Positions 1 to 9,274 are shown, numbered from the stretch's first letter. The stretch: DNA of 64,000 nt from Vibrio furnissii CIP 102972 (GCF_000176175.1 NZ_ACZP01000013.1:947695-1011694); one strand, 5' to 3'. A program made the numbers and translations. Notes: generated by a model from the letters alone, not told the origin.

Positions 1-2346
1 GTCAGATTCAGCCAGTGCATTGCCACGTTTCGCTGTATCAATCAAAATCAGCCCCAATTCAGCTACTTTGATTGCCGCTTCTGCAACTGGCACAGTTTCT
101 ACCGACGCCACATTGGCCGCGAAAATAGGTTTGGCTTGCTGCGCCGCTAACTTAACGCTTTGATAATGCATTGCTAACGCATCCAACGCTGTTTTATCAC
201 CTTGAGCATAAGTCGCGACCAAATCGTTCATCTCATACACTGTTAAGCTTTCTACTGGCAATGCATCCGCAAAGCGATTTAATCGTTCGTACTGGTTGTA
301 TAAATCGCCTTTGTTTGGCGTCGCGATCCACTTTTCCCAATGACGAGCGTAGTATTGAGCTGGCTCGATGTACTTGGCTAGCATTTGTAGTGGCGTTTCG
401 TCTGCGCCATTTGCAAGACGTTTGAACATCATGTTTGCATCCGCATGATGACGCATCCCAAGCGAAATCTCAGACCATGAATCCATCGCTTTCATACGCT
501 TGTACATACTGCGCTCATCGGTCAAATCTTGACGAGACCAAAGCCGCTCGGCAATCGCGTAGCTTCTTGGCCATAAACGGTGCTCGATGGTCATTGAATT
601 GAGGTTCTCCCCCCAAATGGTGATTTCCCCACCCAAGATTAACTGCTGTTCTTCTTCGGTCAGCTCAGCCGGATAGCCGCCATTCGGCTCAGGAATCATG
701 CTCCCTTCCCTATCACTGCTCGCCACCAGCTCTCCAGTCGTCGGCCAACGAACATTGCCAATCAACTGGTAACTATTGTCTTTCAACTTGCCATCCGAAA
801 AATCATAGTTGAATTCGGTGTAAGACATAAAGTTATCAAAGTGCCCTCTAAACTTCACACCCGGTACGTACTCGATGATAAATACCTCTTCACGAGACTT
901 ACCATTGTAATCCGTAAATGCGCGATAGCTGCCGTCAGTCGCTTCTATAATCGTTAAATTGCCAGTACGAGGCCCACCTTTGCTGCGTGGTTTCACCCAT
1001 TTGTAAGTCGCAAATGTCTCGCCTTGATGGCGCTTGTCATCAACTGTAATCCCTTTCGGCATCGGGTCATTCCGATAGTGGTAACTGGTCGGTTGCGGTT
1101 GATCTAAATAATAGCCCGTTGAAAGAATACCTTGATAACCCTCTTTTGCCGCACGACCAATACTGTCATGTCCTTGCCAGCTTTGAATCACGATCGAAGT
1201 CGGCAGATCGTTGTGCCAGATTTCATCCCACCCCGTCATCTTCTTGCCGCGCTTCTTGAGCACGTGTTCAACTTGAGTGTTTAGGTATGATTGCAGGCCC
1301 CGTTCACCATTCAGATGGTTGTCATGGATAAATTGCTGAATCTTCGGGTTGTCTTTCCATTGTTGGTAATTCGGCTCATCGCCCCCGATATGAACATACT
1401 CATCAGGAAACAACTCAACCACTTCGTCAAACACGCTCGCCAGTAGCTTGTAAAGTTCAGGATTGGTTGGATCCATCAAAGGCTCGAAAACACCCCAACC
1501 GCGTTGACGCGGATAAGATTGGTCCCCCATACCAGACATCAGTTCAGGATACGCATGTGCTACCGCTGAAGCATGTCCCGGCAAAGAAATTTCAGGAATC
1601 ACTCTAATGCCAAGGTTACGCGCGTAATCCACCACATCACGGATTTCGTCTTTGGTGTAGTAATCACCATCGGCCGTCTCTTGCCATAACTTTTGGTAGT
1701 TATCGAGCTGGATACGAATCGCTTGATCGTCCCAAAGATGCCAATGGAAAACATTCATTTTTGCAGATGCCATCGCATCAAGCTGACGAAGAATGACATT
1801 GAGTTCAATGAAGTGACGCGACGTATCATAGGAGACACCACGCCAAGGGAAACGCGGTTCGTCTTGAATGAACACCGCGGGTACAAAATATCCAGCCGCA
1901 TCCGTCGTCACAAGTTGCAAAAAGGTTTCTAAACCATGGAACGCACCGTAAGGGCGTTCAGAGCGAATGATGATCTGACCATGACGCGAATCAAGTCGGT
2001 ACGATTCATCGCTGTTGATGTCCTGTACTTCGGATTTCGGCGCATGACGAATATCAATCACTAAAGTTGCGTCTTTTTCCGACTGGGCATGCCAGTTCAG
2101 CATGGGCAATCCCGTTTGTCGATACAAACGGGACATGGTGCGTTTTGCATTGAACTGCACGCGTGGAGAATCATAGCCTTTGATATAAATGCTAAAGGAT
2201 TTATCCAGTGTGATTTTACCTTGCCCTAACTCTACATTGTGTGGGTAGGGCATCAGGTTCAGATCGGTGTTGGGAGTCATCGCCATCGTTGCCGTTGGAA
2301 TTGTGATTAAGCCTGAAATGAGTAGTGCTAATGTTCCTTTGTTCAT
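1..2346 (-). CDS. GH20 beta-N-acetylhexosaminidase (3' end beyond window)
   Basis: Open reading frame of 782 codons still running at base 1, so the C-terminus is missing. It should release terminal GlcNAc from chitooligosaccharides in the periplasm. The N-terminus is a signal peptide (Lys at 3, then a hydrophobic stretch to about residue 22). The GH20 catalytic signature HIGGDEP is at 1372-1392, with the Asp-Glu pair at residues 323-324. The ATG at 2346 follows an AGGATGG-like ribosome site and lies 83 bases after the aldolase gene. Being last in a sugar-acid operon, it probably trims oxidised chitooligosaccharides to free GlcNAc and GlcNAc1A. The family is certain; the substrate is inferred from neighbours. 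Confidence 0.93.
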   Translation of the reverse strand, partial: MNKGTLALLISGLITIPTATMAMTPNTDLNLMPYPHNVELGQGKITLDKSFSIYIKGYDSPRVQFNAKRTMSRLYRQTGLPMLNWHAQSEKDATLVIDIRHAPKSEVQDINSDESYRLDSRHGQIIIRSERPYGAFHGLETFLQLVTTDAAGYFVPAVFIQDEPRFPWRGVSYDTSRHFIELNVILRQLDAMASAKMNVFHWHLWDDQAIRIQLDNYQKLWQETADGDYYTKDEIRDVVDYARNLGIRVIPEISLPGHASAVAHAYPELMSGMGDQSYPRQRGWGVFEPLMDPTNPELYKLLASVFDEVVELFPDEYVHIGGDEPNYQQWKDNPKIQQFIHDNHLNGERGLQSYLNTQVEHVLKKRGKKMTGWDEIWHNDLPTSIVIQSWQGHDSIGRAAKEGYQGILSTGYYLDQPQPTSYHYRNDPMPKGITVDDKRHQGETFATYKWVKPRSKGGPRTGNLTIIEATDGSYRAFTDYNGKSREEVFIIEYVPGVKFRGHFDNFMSYTEFNYDFSDGKLKDNSYQLIGNVRWPTTGELVASSDREGSMIPEPNGGYPAELTEEEQQLILGGEITIWGENLNSMTIEHRLWPRSYAIAERLWSRQDLTDERSMYKRMKAMDSWSEISLGMRHHADANMMFKRLANGADETPLQMLAKYIEPAQYYARHWEKWIATPNKGDLYNQYERLNRFADALPVESLTVYEMNDLVATYAQGDKTALDALAMHYQSVKLAAQQAKPIFAANVASVETVPVAEAAIKVAELGLILIDTAKRGNALAESD

Positions 2347-2429
2347 TCGCGCCATCCTATCGTTGTAATTCAACCTGAGTCATGCGGTTTCAAAGCGTCA
2401 TGTGACTCAGTCAAAAGACTTTGCTTGCG

Positions 2430-3059
2430 TTATGCGACAAGCGCCACCGCTTCACGAACTAGCTCGCCAATTTTGTCCCACTGTTCGCTTTCAATTAAGC
2501 TCGGTGCAACCATCCACGTGCCGCCGCAACAAACCACACGGTCGATGGCGAGATACTCATTGATGTTGCTTTTACCAATACCGCCCGTCGGCATCAGGCT
2601 CACATCGACGTAGGGCGCCAATAGAGACTTCACCATTGCGATTCCCCCACTCGCTTCTGCTGGGAAGAATTTGAGGAAGTTCAAACCCAGCTCAAGTGCT
2701 TGTTCAACCTGACTTGGGTTATTCACACCCGGAACGATTGGCATGTTGATTTCTTGGCAAAGACGAATGGTATTTGGGTTCAACCCCGGCGCGACAATAA
2801 ACTCTGCGCCAGCCTCTTTCGCTTGGGAAATTTGCTCTGGCGTTAGCACGGTGCCAGCACCGATACACATTTGCGGATACGCATCGCGCATGGCTTTAAT
2901 CGCATCGGCAGCTGCTGCTGTTCGAAACGTCACTTCCGCGACTGGCAGACCGTTTTCGACTAACACTTTCGCCAGTGGAATTGCGTGCTCAACCTTGTTA
3001 ATTTGAATCACTGGGATAATTTTAAATTGCTGAAGTTGCTTAATCATGACTTGAGACAT
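2430..3059 (-). CDS. eda: 2-keto-3-deoxy-6-phosphogluconate (KDPG) aldolase
   Basis: 209 aa, full family length. It splits KDPG into pyruvate and glyceraldehyde-3-phosphate in the cytoplasm. Class I aldolase residues are visible: Glu42 and Arg46 in the EVTFRT segment, the GAGTV phosphate-site motif near 67-71, and the Schiff-base Lys130 in FLKFFPAE. It lies 16 bases after the PfkB kinase gene in the same direction, so kinase and aldolase are almost certainly co-transcribed. In this cluster it would finish the breakdown of the keto-deoxy acid made by the deaminase, rather than serve the gluconate Entner-Doudoroff route; a separate housekeeping eda may exist elsewhere. Confidence 0.93.
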   Translation of the reverse strand: MSQVMIKQLQQFKIIPVIQINKVEHAIPLAKVLVENGLPVAEVTFRTAAAADAIKAMRDAYPQMCIGAGTVLTPEQISQAKEAGAEFIVAPGLNPNTIRLCQEINMPIVPGVNNPSQVEQALELGLNFLKFFPAEASGGIAMVKSLLAPYVDVSLMPTGGIGKSNINEYLAIDRVVCCGGTWMVAPSLIESEQWDKIGELVREAVALVA

Positions 3060-3075
3060 AATCGGTTCTCGGAAA

Positions 3076-4020
3076 TTATCGAATAAGATGAATCATGGCT
3101 TCGTTTGGAATAATCGCGCCAGGATATTGAATGACGGTCGCCGCTAACGCGTGCCCCTTTTGTGCGGACGCTTCGCAGCTTTGTCCGGTTAATCGCCCTG
3201 CAAGGTAACCAGCGGCAAATGAATCCCCAGCAGCACACGTGTCGATCACGTTGGCGACGCTCTCTGCTGCCACATGAGCAAGTTTGTATTCACCATCTTG
3301 CTGCCAAATCAATTTGCATGGTTCGCGGCCTCGTTTAATTACGATTTCTTGGCAGCCAAATCGAAGACAACGCTGCGCCACACTTTCCTCTTCTCCCCAC
3401 ACCAATACGTCGTCATCTTCCGTGATAAGCGCAATGTCAACGAATGGTAGAATTTGGCTGTACCAATACTGAGCGTGAGCCGCAGACCAAAGTTGGGGAC
3501 GAAAGTTATTGTCGAAAACCACCGTTCCCCCAGCGTCTGAGAATTGCTTCAGCGCTGTGCTCAGCCTGATTTTGCTCTCGTCATCTAGAATCGCGATGCT
3601 GATCCCGCTTAGATACAAATAATCCAATGCTTTGTTCAAAATAGCGGTTTCTAGCTTATTGAGTGAAGATGTTGAAAAATAGCTTTTCACAGCGGCCTTA
3701 TCGCGCCAATAGAGAAAGCTGCGCTCACCTGCTTGATCGGTTTGTACCATGTACAACCCAGGGAGCTTCGCTGGGAAAATCTCGATGAAATCAGTCGCAA
3801 TGCCTTCGTGTTGCCAACGCTCGGTGAGCTCTCGAGAAAGTACGTCATCACCAAGACCCGTCGCATAGAAGACTTGCACAGGATATGAGGCTGTGAGTCG
3901 AGAGACATATAGTGCGGTATTGAGCGTATCACCACCAAAACCTTTATGGATTGGATCGCCGCTCAGTTCAATCATGCATTCACCAAAGAAAGCAATCTTA
4001 GTTTGGGATGAATTAGTCAT
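3076..4020 (-). CDS. kdgK: 2-dehydro-3-deoxygluconokinase (PfkB family)
   Basis: 314 aa PfkB/ribokinase-type sugar kinase. It is expected to phosphorylate 2-keto-3-deoxygluconate to KDPG with ATP. The N-terminal GECMIEL segment and the glycine-rich GFGGDTLNTA motif (about residues 28-37) bind substrate. The PfkB signature is DTCAAGD at 260-266, with catalytic Asp266. The usual second Gly is Ala here, a common variant. It stands between the symporter and eda, which supports the KDG substrate over fructose or ribose. An AGTAGGTGA ribosome site precedes the ATG. Confidence 0.9.
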   Translation of the reverse strand: MTNSSQTKIAFFGECMIELSGDPIHKGFGGDTLNTALYVSRLTASYPVQVFYATGLGDDVLSRELTERWQHEGIATDFIEIFPAKLPGLYMVQTDQAGERSFLYWRDKAAVKSYFSTSSLNKLETAILNKALDYLYLSGISIAILDDESKIRLSTALKQFSDAGGTVVFDNNFRPQLWSAAHAQYWYSQILPFVDIALITEDDDVLVWGEEESVAQRCLRFGCQEIVIKRGREPCKLIWQQDGEYKLAHVAAESVANVIDTCAAGDSFAAGYLAGRLTGQSCEASAQKGHALAATVIQYPGAIIPNEAMIHLIR

Positions 4021-4047
4021 CGTTCACCTACTCTGGGTCGCTTTGAA

Positions 4048-4069
4048 TGGTGGCTCAAAAGAGCCACCA
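4048..4069 (-). promoter_or_regulatory. hairpin between symporter and kdgK
   Basis: Perfect 9-bp stem TGGTGGCTC / GAGCCACCA with a four-base loop, in the 101-base gap between the symporter and kdgK. No U-run follows on the minus strand, so it is more likely an RNA-stabilising or processing element that sets relative expression than a full terminator. Confidence 0.5.
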
Positions 4070-4121
4070 GTTTGTCAGGCGCTTATTGCGGTTCCTTTTC
4101 TCTGTTGAAAGAAACTCATTA

Positions 4122-5642
4122 TTAAGCGTTTTGATTGGCCAATTTACGGTTCTTTATGGCCACGCCACCGTCTAGGAGATCTTCATCAGACCGCTTCATT
4201 TCCATCAGCGCACGTTCGTCATCTAAAATCATTTTCGCGGTATCTGGAGAGACTTGGTTCGCCGGAGTCATCAGACTCACTGCCACACCGGCCGTAAGAG
4301 CAAACAAGCAAGATGGAATCACTGGATTACCCCAAAAATCCGTCAAGTCAGGGCTCATCATGACCGCAAATGAAGCAAGAGAAGCACCTGCCAATGTTGC
4401 CAATGCACCTTGCCAGTTGTAACGCTTCCAGAAGCGACCCAACATGCCGCACACGAACATACCTGACATCACTGTCGAAATCATTTTCGTGATATAGCTG
4501 ATAATGTCGTTGGATGTCAGCGCAAACAGCAACGCACAACCGATCACGACAACCAAAGCCCAACGCGAATAGCTCAACATGGATTCTTTATTGGGAACAC
4601 GTCCGGTGAACATGACGTACACGTCACGCAGTAGAATAGAAACACCAGCAATCGCATCTGAGCTGGCACTTGACATTGTCGCCGAGAGGCCTGCAATCAG
4701 CACGATAAGGCCAATCCCCACTGGCAGTATCGTTGCCGCGATGTACGGGAAAGCAAAGTTTGCGTTGTTCAATTCAGGGTCAATCGCATGTGCAGCCATA
4801 CCGATCACGGCCGGAATGATTGAGAAGAACAGATACAGAACACCGGAACCGACAAATGAGCGGCGGATGGTTGATACATCTTTGCCAGAGTAGATACGTT
4901 GACGGAATGAAGGCGTTGCCAAAACACCAACACCGATCACCACTGCCAGTGAAATTGCCGGAATCAAACCAAGCTTATCAATCGCAAGGAAGCTAATCGC
5001 TTCAGGCTCCATCGCAGAGTAAAGGTTATCTAAACCGCCGATGTGCTGTACAGAAAGCACCGCCATAAGAATAAAACCAACAAAAAGAATGATGGCTTGA
5101 ATCGTATCGGTCCACACCACTGCGGTATAACCACCGATCACCACATAGATTGTAAATGCTGCCGCGATGATCATTTTCGCAGTACTAAGCTCGATATCCG
5201 CAATCCAAGCGAGGTACATACCACCACCAAGAATATGTGCGCCCAGCCACCCGATCGATGCAATAAAAATAAGCAGGCCAACGACGTTTTTAACGGCACG
5301 ATTTGCACCCACGTAATAGGCGAGCTCTTCACTCATCGTCATGAAGTTAAGTTTACGAACAGGCGCAAACCAGAGTGCCAACAGCAAGATACCGATGGCA
5401 CCACCAATGCCATAAAGCGCACCCGCCCAACCGTTGGAGTACCCAAAGCCAACCGCCCCCATACTTGAACCCGTACCAACCATGGTTGCAACCGTGGTAC
5501 CCAAAACGAGAAATAGCGGTAAACCTCGCCCCCCGAGTAAAAAGTCTTCACCTGATTTTTGGTTGCGAGAAACAAACCATCCCAACCAAATTAAAAATAA
5601 GACATACGCACCAAATCCAGTAAGAAAAAGTGTACTGTTCAT
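4122..5642 (-). CDS. sodium:solute symporter (SSS family)
   Basis: 506 aa polytopic inner-membrane protein with about 13 hydrophobic segments and SSS-family features: an N-terminal segment near residue 7, the GTGSSMGAVGFGYSNGWAGA-type first core helix, and a SATMSSASSDAIAG stretch typical of the Na+-site helix near residues 322-335. It is the only transporter in the cluster and stands upstream of kdgK and eda. The likely cargo is therefore the substrate of the deacetylase, proposed here to be N-acetylglucosaminate. The hydrophilic C-terminus lies after residue 465. The family is certain; the cargo is inference. Confidence 0.88.
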   Translation of the reverse strand: MNSTLFLTGFGAYVLFLIWLGWFVSRNQKSGEDFLLGGRGLPLFLVLGTTVATMVGTGSSMGAVGFGYSNGWAGALYGIGGAIGILLLALWFAPVRKLNFMTMSEELAYYVGANRAVKNVVGLLIFIASIGWLGAHILGGGMYLAWIADIELSTAKMIIAAAFTIYVVIGGYTAVVWTDTIQAIILFVGFILMAVLSVQHIGGLDNLYSAMEPEAISFLAIDKLGLIPAISLAVVIGVGVLATPSFRQRIYSGKDVSTIRRSFVGSGVLYLFFSIIPAVIGMAAHAIDPELNNANFAFPYIAATILPVGIGLIVLIAGLSATMSSASSDAIAGVSILLRDVYVMFTGRVPNKESMLSYSRWALVVVIGCALLFALTSNDIISYITKMISTVMSGMFVCGMLGRFWKRYNWQGALATLAGASLASFAVMMSPDLTDFWGNPVIPSCLFALTAGVAVSLMTPANQVSPDTAKMILDDERALMEMKRSDEDLLDGGVAIKNRKLANQNA

Positions 5643-5867
5643 TGAACACCTCTATATTAAAATCCATTTTTAGAAATATAATCCCAACAGCAATATTAGA
5701 TTCAGTTCCAAATTCTCTAATTTTATTGTTATGTTAATCGCCCAATATACAAGGCACAGCTGTATTATGGAATTATATTTATGTAGGGAGTGAGAGTGCC
5801 AAATAGATAATGGCAGGAAAGTTATTATTCGACACTCTCATTGATTTAAAGAAGTAAAAAGTGATGT
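5643..5867. promoter_or_regulatory. AT-rich gap between ridA-like gene and symporter, with stem TGAGAGTG/CACTCTCA
   Basis: 225 AT-rich bases inside the minus-strand cluster. They contain an 8-bp inverted repeat, TGAGAGTG (5791-5798) and CACTCTCA (5833-5840), with a smaller GCCA/TGGC stem inside it. No gene is visible. It may hold an internal promoter for the symporter-kdgK-eda-GH20 part, or an attenuating structure downstream of the RidA gene. Confidence 0.4.
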
Positions 5868-6260
5868 CTATCGACGATCTTCTCGGTAGCAAGTCACATC
5901 GACTTCAACTTTCACATCGACGACAAGGTCACATACCATGCAAATACGTGCAGGTGGGTGATCACCGAAAAACTCTCTGAACACTTTATTAAACGATTGG
6001 AAATAACGAGAATCCGTTAACACCACTTTCACGTGTACCACGTCAGCAAGCGTGTAACCTGCTTCTTCCATGATATCCACACAGTTTTGAATCGCTAAGC
6101 GAGATTGCTCAATGATGCCGCCTTCCACCACTTCACCATCAGTCATTGGCGTTTGACCCGATACATATAGGAAGCCCCCGGCCTCTGTTGCGCGTGCAAA
6201 TGGTAAATGTTGACCGCCTGTACCTACGCCGCCTTCTACGCCATAACGTTTAATTGACAT
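5868..6260 (-). CDS. RidA-family (YjgF/YER057c/UK114) protein
   Basis: 130 aa, full length for RidA. Family members hydrolyse the reactive enamine/imine intermediates released by PLP-dependent dehydratases. The key Arg105 (PPARICM) is present, as is the N-terminal FLYVSGQTP segment. Encoded with a DSD1-type PLP deaminase, it most likely speeds imine hydrolysis in the same pathway, turning deaminated glucosaminate into the keto acid plus ammonia. It lies 54 bases after the deacetylase gene. The family is certain; the partner is inferred from context. Confidence 0.88.
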   Translation of the reverse strand: MSIKRYGVEGGVGTGGQHLPFARATEAGGFLYVSGQTPMTDGEVVEGGIIEQSRLAIQNCVDIMEEAGYTLADVVHVKVVLTDSRYFQSFNKVFREFFGDHPPARICMVCDLVVDVKVEVDVTCYREDRR

Positions 6261-6277
6261 AATATTCTCCAGTGATA

Positions 6278-6291
6278 ATGCTATATAGCAT
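6278..6291. promoter_or_regulatory. perfect 14-bp palindrome in deacetylase-RidA gap
   Basis: ATGCTATATAGCAT is self-complementary over all 14 bases and sits in the 54-base gap 18 bases upstream of the RidA start codon. It may be an operator or the tip of an RNA hairpin. It does not match the TGATAG motif in the main divergent promoter region. Confidence 0.35.
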
Positions 6292-6313
6292 ATTTAATCG
6301 AATTAATAGGTTA

Positions 6314-7756
6314 TTAATGGGTATTATTTCTATATATAAATACGCCATTTCTATTTTCTGTGACGCGACCTTTAAAATAAGATGGCGCACCATTTACAAA
6401 TACATATTCAATACCTTGCGCAACAGAAATTGGATGTTCAAATGTCGCAGTATCTTTAATTGTATTTGGGTTAAATAAAACTAGATCAGCGTATGCGCCT
6501 ACTTTTATTTCACCCCGATCTTTTAATTGATAACGCGTTGCTGACATCCCCGTCATCTTGTGAATTGCTTCTGCCAATGAGAAAAGTTGTTCTTCTCGGC
6601 AATAATGACCTAAAACTTTCGGAAATGTGCCCCACAAACGCGGATGTGGATGTGGGTCATTTGGTAAACCGTCAGATCCCACCATGGTCAACTTGTATTT
6701 CAGTACACGTTTAACATCGCTTTCATCCATACAGTGATACACAGCACCGGCTGGTTGCAACGCTTTCGCTGCCTCCATCAGAGGGAGTTGCATCTCTTGA
6801 GCAATGCTTTTCAGCATCTTGCCAGCATGTTCTGGCTTACTTTCAGACCAGGTAATGAAGATGTCGATGTCTTCAGTCACCTGATTTAAGTCCAACGTTG
6901 AAGAACTCGCAGAATAGGGGTAACAGTCACAAGATACGTCTTGATGTTCAGAGACCTTATCCATCAAATCCAGCACTTCTACCGTGCGCCCCCAGTTGCC
7001 CGCACCTGCACATTTTAAATGGGATATCACCACGGGCACTTTGGCGTGCTGACCCGTTTCAAATGCTTCTTCCATGGCGCTGATAATTTCTTCGAACTCA
7101 CTACGCATATGTGTGGTATAGATGCCGCCATGATGACCCAGAATTTCAGCCAACCGCATCACTTCACTCGCGTTCGCTTGTTTGGCACTCGCATAAGCAA
7201 GGCCGGAACTCAACCCCAATGCCCCCTCTGCCATAGCTTGCGCGAGCGTCTGACGCATTTGTTCAATTTCGCTGTCTGTCGCCGTACGCAACAAATCGTC
7301 CATGACGTTATTGCGTAACGTCGTATGACCAACCAACGCCGCGACATTGACCGCCGGGTTTGCCGCTTGAACCGCTTTGGCGTATGCGGCAAACGTGGGG
7401 TATTTAAAATCTTCAAGCTTACCCAATAGGTTCATCGGGTCTGGCGGTGTATCAGTCAGTACCGCGGGGCTTGCACTGATACCGCAATTGCCTACGATGA
7501 CCGTCGTCACGCCTTGACTAATCTTGGGTAGGCAATCGGGATGACGAATTACATTCGTGTCATCGTGCGTGTGCACATCAATAAATCCCGGCGCCAAAGC
7601 AAGACCCTGACCATTGATAACTTTCTTTGCAGACAGCTCGTCAAGCTGCCCGACTTGCTCAATTCGATTTTGACGAATCGCAACATCAGCAATGAATGGT
7701 GCTGCCCCCGTACCATCAAATACCTCTACGCTTTTGATCATGGTATCGAACAACAT
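6314..7756 (-). CDS. N-acyl-D-amino-acid deacylase family amidohydrolase (probable GlcNAc1A deacetylase)
   Basis: 480 aa amidohydrolase with the D-aminoacylase layout: a small beta-sandwich at the ends and a TIM barrel. Metal ligands are visible: FIDVHTHDD with His62 and His64, GNCG with Cys91, the VISHLK segment near residue 245, and a late GSDG motif with the catalytic Asp. The family removes the N-acyl group from D-amino acids. N-acetylglucosaminate has the same alpha-acetamido-acid geometry, and with kdgK/eda next door the probable reaction is GlcNAc1A to glucosaminate plus acetate. A true D-amino-acid substrate remains possible. Confidence 0.87.
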   Translation of the reverse strand: MLFDTMIKSVEVFDGTGAAPFIADVAIRQNRIEQVGQLDELSAKKVINGQGLALAPGFIDVHTHDDTNVIRHPDCLPKISQGVTTVIVGNCGISASPAVLTDTPPDPMNLLGKLEDFKYPTFAAYAKAVQAANPAVNVAALVGHTTLRNNVMDDLLRTATDSEIEQMRQTLAQAMAEGALGLSSGLAYASAKQANASEVMRLAEILGHHGGIYTTHMRSEFEEIISAMEEAFETGQHAKVPVVISHLKCAGAGNWGRTVEVLDLMDKVSEHQDVSCDCYPYSASSSTLDLNQVTEDIDIFITWSESKPEHAGKMLKSIAQEMQLPLMEAAKALQPAGAVYHCMDESDVKRVLKYKLTMVGSDGLPNDPHPHPRLWGTFPKVLGHYCREEQLFSLAEAIHKMTGMSATRYQLKDRGEIKVGAYADLVLFNPNTIKDTATFEHPISVAQGIEYVFVNGAPSYFKGRVTENRNGVFIYRNNTH

Positions 7757-7935
7757 ACTTCACTCTCTCTGCCCGTCTTTAACATGATTCCATCTTAATA
7801 ATTCTTGGCATTTAAACAGTGAAGAAACACACAAAAACAACAGCAATGTTTGATAGTTTCTAACATTTTGCTTATGGTAATTAAGAACAAGTAATTAATA
7901 TCAACCACTTAAAGCATGTTACAAATAGGATGGCT
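7757..7935. promoter_or_regulatory. divergent promoter region of the sugar-acid cluster
   Basis: 179 bases between the leftward deacetylase operon and the rightward deaminase gene. AT-rich and without a gene. It contains one copy of the TGATAG-N3-CTA(T/A)CA operator candidate, and a second copy lies just inside the deaminase gene. Both transcription units must start here. Confidence 0.6.
7851..7865. promoter_or_regulatory. operator candidate, copy 1 (TGATAG-TTT-CTAACA)
   Basis: Two 6-base half-sites around a 3-base centre, with one mismatch from perfect symmetry. It matches copy 2 at 7959-7973 in 14 of 15 positions when read on the opposite strand. The RpiR regulator encoded at 9297 is the natural candidate to bind it. 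Confidence 0.5.
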
Positions 7936-9207
7936 ATGAACAATCATCGACAAATTTTTGATAGAAACTATCATAATGAGTACGTCACAACGCCAGGTTA
8001 TGGAGAAAAGTCTCAACCTGTTGCACGTCATTCGAACGGACGATACAGCTTGATCCATGAAGAGATCACGTTGCCCGCAGCAGTGATCAAAGCTTCTGCA
8101 TTAAAAAACAACCTTGATTGGATGCAACGTTTTGCTAACCAGCATCATGTGAAACTGTCTCCTCATGGTAAAACCACCATGACACCCGATTTTTTCAAAC
8201 AGCAATTAAAACATGGGGCTTGGGGAATCACCGTCGCCACACCAGCACAGGCAGAAGTTGCCGTACTCGCCGGGGCTGAAAATATCATCATGGCCAATCA
8301 ATTAGTGGGGCGAGCGAACATGAACATCATCGCCAACTTAATTGAAGCACACGGCATCAACTTCTATTGCTGTGTCGATTCAAGCCGCAATATCAACGCC
8401 CTAGAACGCGTGTTCGCCGAACGTCAGTTATCTCTCAATGTATTCATTGAGTTTGGCGTCGAAGGTGGCCGCTGTGGCTGCCGAAGTCAGAAGGACATTG
8501 TGGAGCTCGCAACGCTCATCCACCAACAAACTCACCTCTCTTTAAAAGGGATTGAAGTCTATGAAGGCGTGATCCATGGTGACAATGCAGAACAAGATAT
8601 TCGCAACTTCCTCAACAGCACATTAGAGCTCGCGGCGCTGTTACAAAAGAACCAGTTAATTGAGGCAAAACCAATTGTTACCGGAGCTGGTTCTGCTTGG
8701 TATGACGTCGTTTCTGAATGCTTTGCCGACCTGAAAGAGTTTGATGCCATCATTCGCCCTGGCTGCTACGCAATTCATGACACCGGCATCTACCTAGATG
8801 CACAAAACAAAGTGATGCAGCGAGCAGAAAGTAACCGCGGTGCAGCATGTGGATTAGGAGGGGATTTGGAATCAGCACTAGAACTGTGGGCCTATGTCAT
8901 TTCTCGCCCTGAACCCACCAAGCTGGTGGTTGGCTTTGGCAAGCGCGACGTTGCCTTTGATGCTGGCTTGCCAACGCCTGAGCGCGCGTACCGCGATGGC
9001 GAAGCAATCACGATTGAAAGTGCCGTGACGACCGCAGTGATGGATCAGCACGCATTCATCGAAGTCAACGAAAATAGTGATCTGCAAGTCGGTGATATGA
9101 TTGCCTTCTCCACCTCTCATCCGTGCTTAACCTTTGATAAGTGGCGCGCAGTGGCCGTTTGTGATGATGAATATCAAGTCACACATTGGGTCAAAACTCG
9201 TTTCTGA
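7936..9207 (+). CDS. DSD1-like PLP-dependent deaminase/dehydratase (alanine racemase N-terminal fold)
   Basis: 423 aa from ATG 7936. The upstream ATG at 7930 overlaps the AGGATGG ribosome site, so the inner start is better. The protein has an alanine-racemase-type PLP barrel with the Schiff-base Lys79 in SPHGKTT and a C-terminal beta domain with the His-Pro-Cys metal-site segment (TSHPCLTF), as in D-threonine aldolase / D-serine dehydratase DSD1 enzymes. Here the probable reaction is loss of water and ammonia from D-glucosaminate to give 2-keto-3-deoxygluconate. It is the first gene of the rightward unit with rpiR. Annotation pipelines would call it amino acid deaminase. Confidence 0.85.
   Translation: MNNHRQIFDRNYHNEYVTTPGYGEKSQPVARHSNGRYSLIHEEITLPAAVIKASALKNNLDWMQRFANQHHVKLSPHGKTTMTPDFFKQQLKHGAWGITVATPAQAEVAVLAGAENIIMANQLVGRANMNIIANLIEAHGINFYCCVDSSRNINALERVFAERQLSLNVFIEFGVEGGRCGCRSQKDIVELATLIHQQTHLSLKGIEVYEGVIHGDNAEQDIRNFLNSTLELAALLQKNQLIEAKPIVTGAGSAWYDVVSECFADLKEFDAIIRPGCYAIHDTGIYLDAQNKVMQRAESNRGAACGLGGDLESALELWAYVISRPEPTKLVVGFGKRDVAFDAGLPTPERAYRDGEAITIESAVTTAVMDQHAFIEVNENSDLQVGDMIAFSTSHPCLTFDKWRAVAVCDDEYQVTHWVKTRF
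7959..7973. promoter_or_regulatory. operator candidate, copy 2 (TGATAG-AAA-CTATCA)
   Basis: Perfect 6+6 palindrome with a 3-base centre, 24 bases inside the deaminase coding region and 108 bases from copy 1. The spacing of about ten helical turns would allow looping by a dimeric regulator. Confidence 0.5.
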
Positions 9208-9253
9208 TGATGAGCTTAGGAAAGCTTTTCGTTATACTTCATGCCAAACCTTT

Positions 9254-9274
9254 GGAGGCGCAGTCATCGCCTCC
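9254..9274 (+). promoter_or_regulatory. hairpin upstream of rpiR gene
   Basis: GGAGGCG / CGCCTCC stem with a 7-base loop in the 89-base gap between the deaminase and the regulator gene, without a following T-run. It may reduce read-through or protect the 3' end of the deaminase message. Confidence 0.4.

Noticed and set aside
5043..5468. 141-aa plus-strand open frame opposite the SSS transporter
   Set aside because: Polar, His/Lys/Thr-rich antisense frame with no ribosome site.
6314..9207. Simple D-amino-acid catabolism reading of the deacylase and deaminase
   Set aside because: Does not account for kdgK, eda and GH20 in the same cluster; kept only as the alternative.
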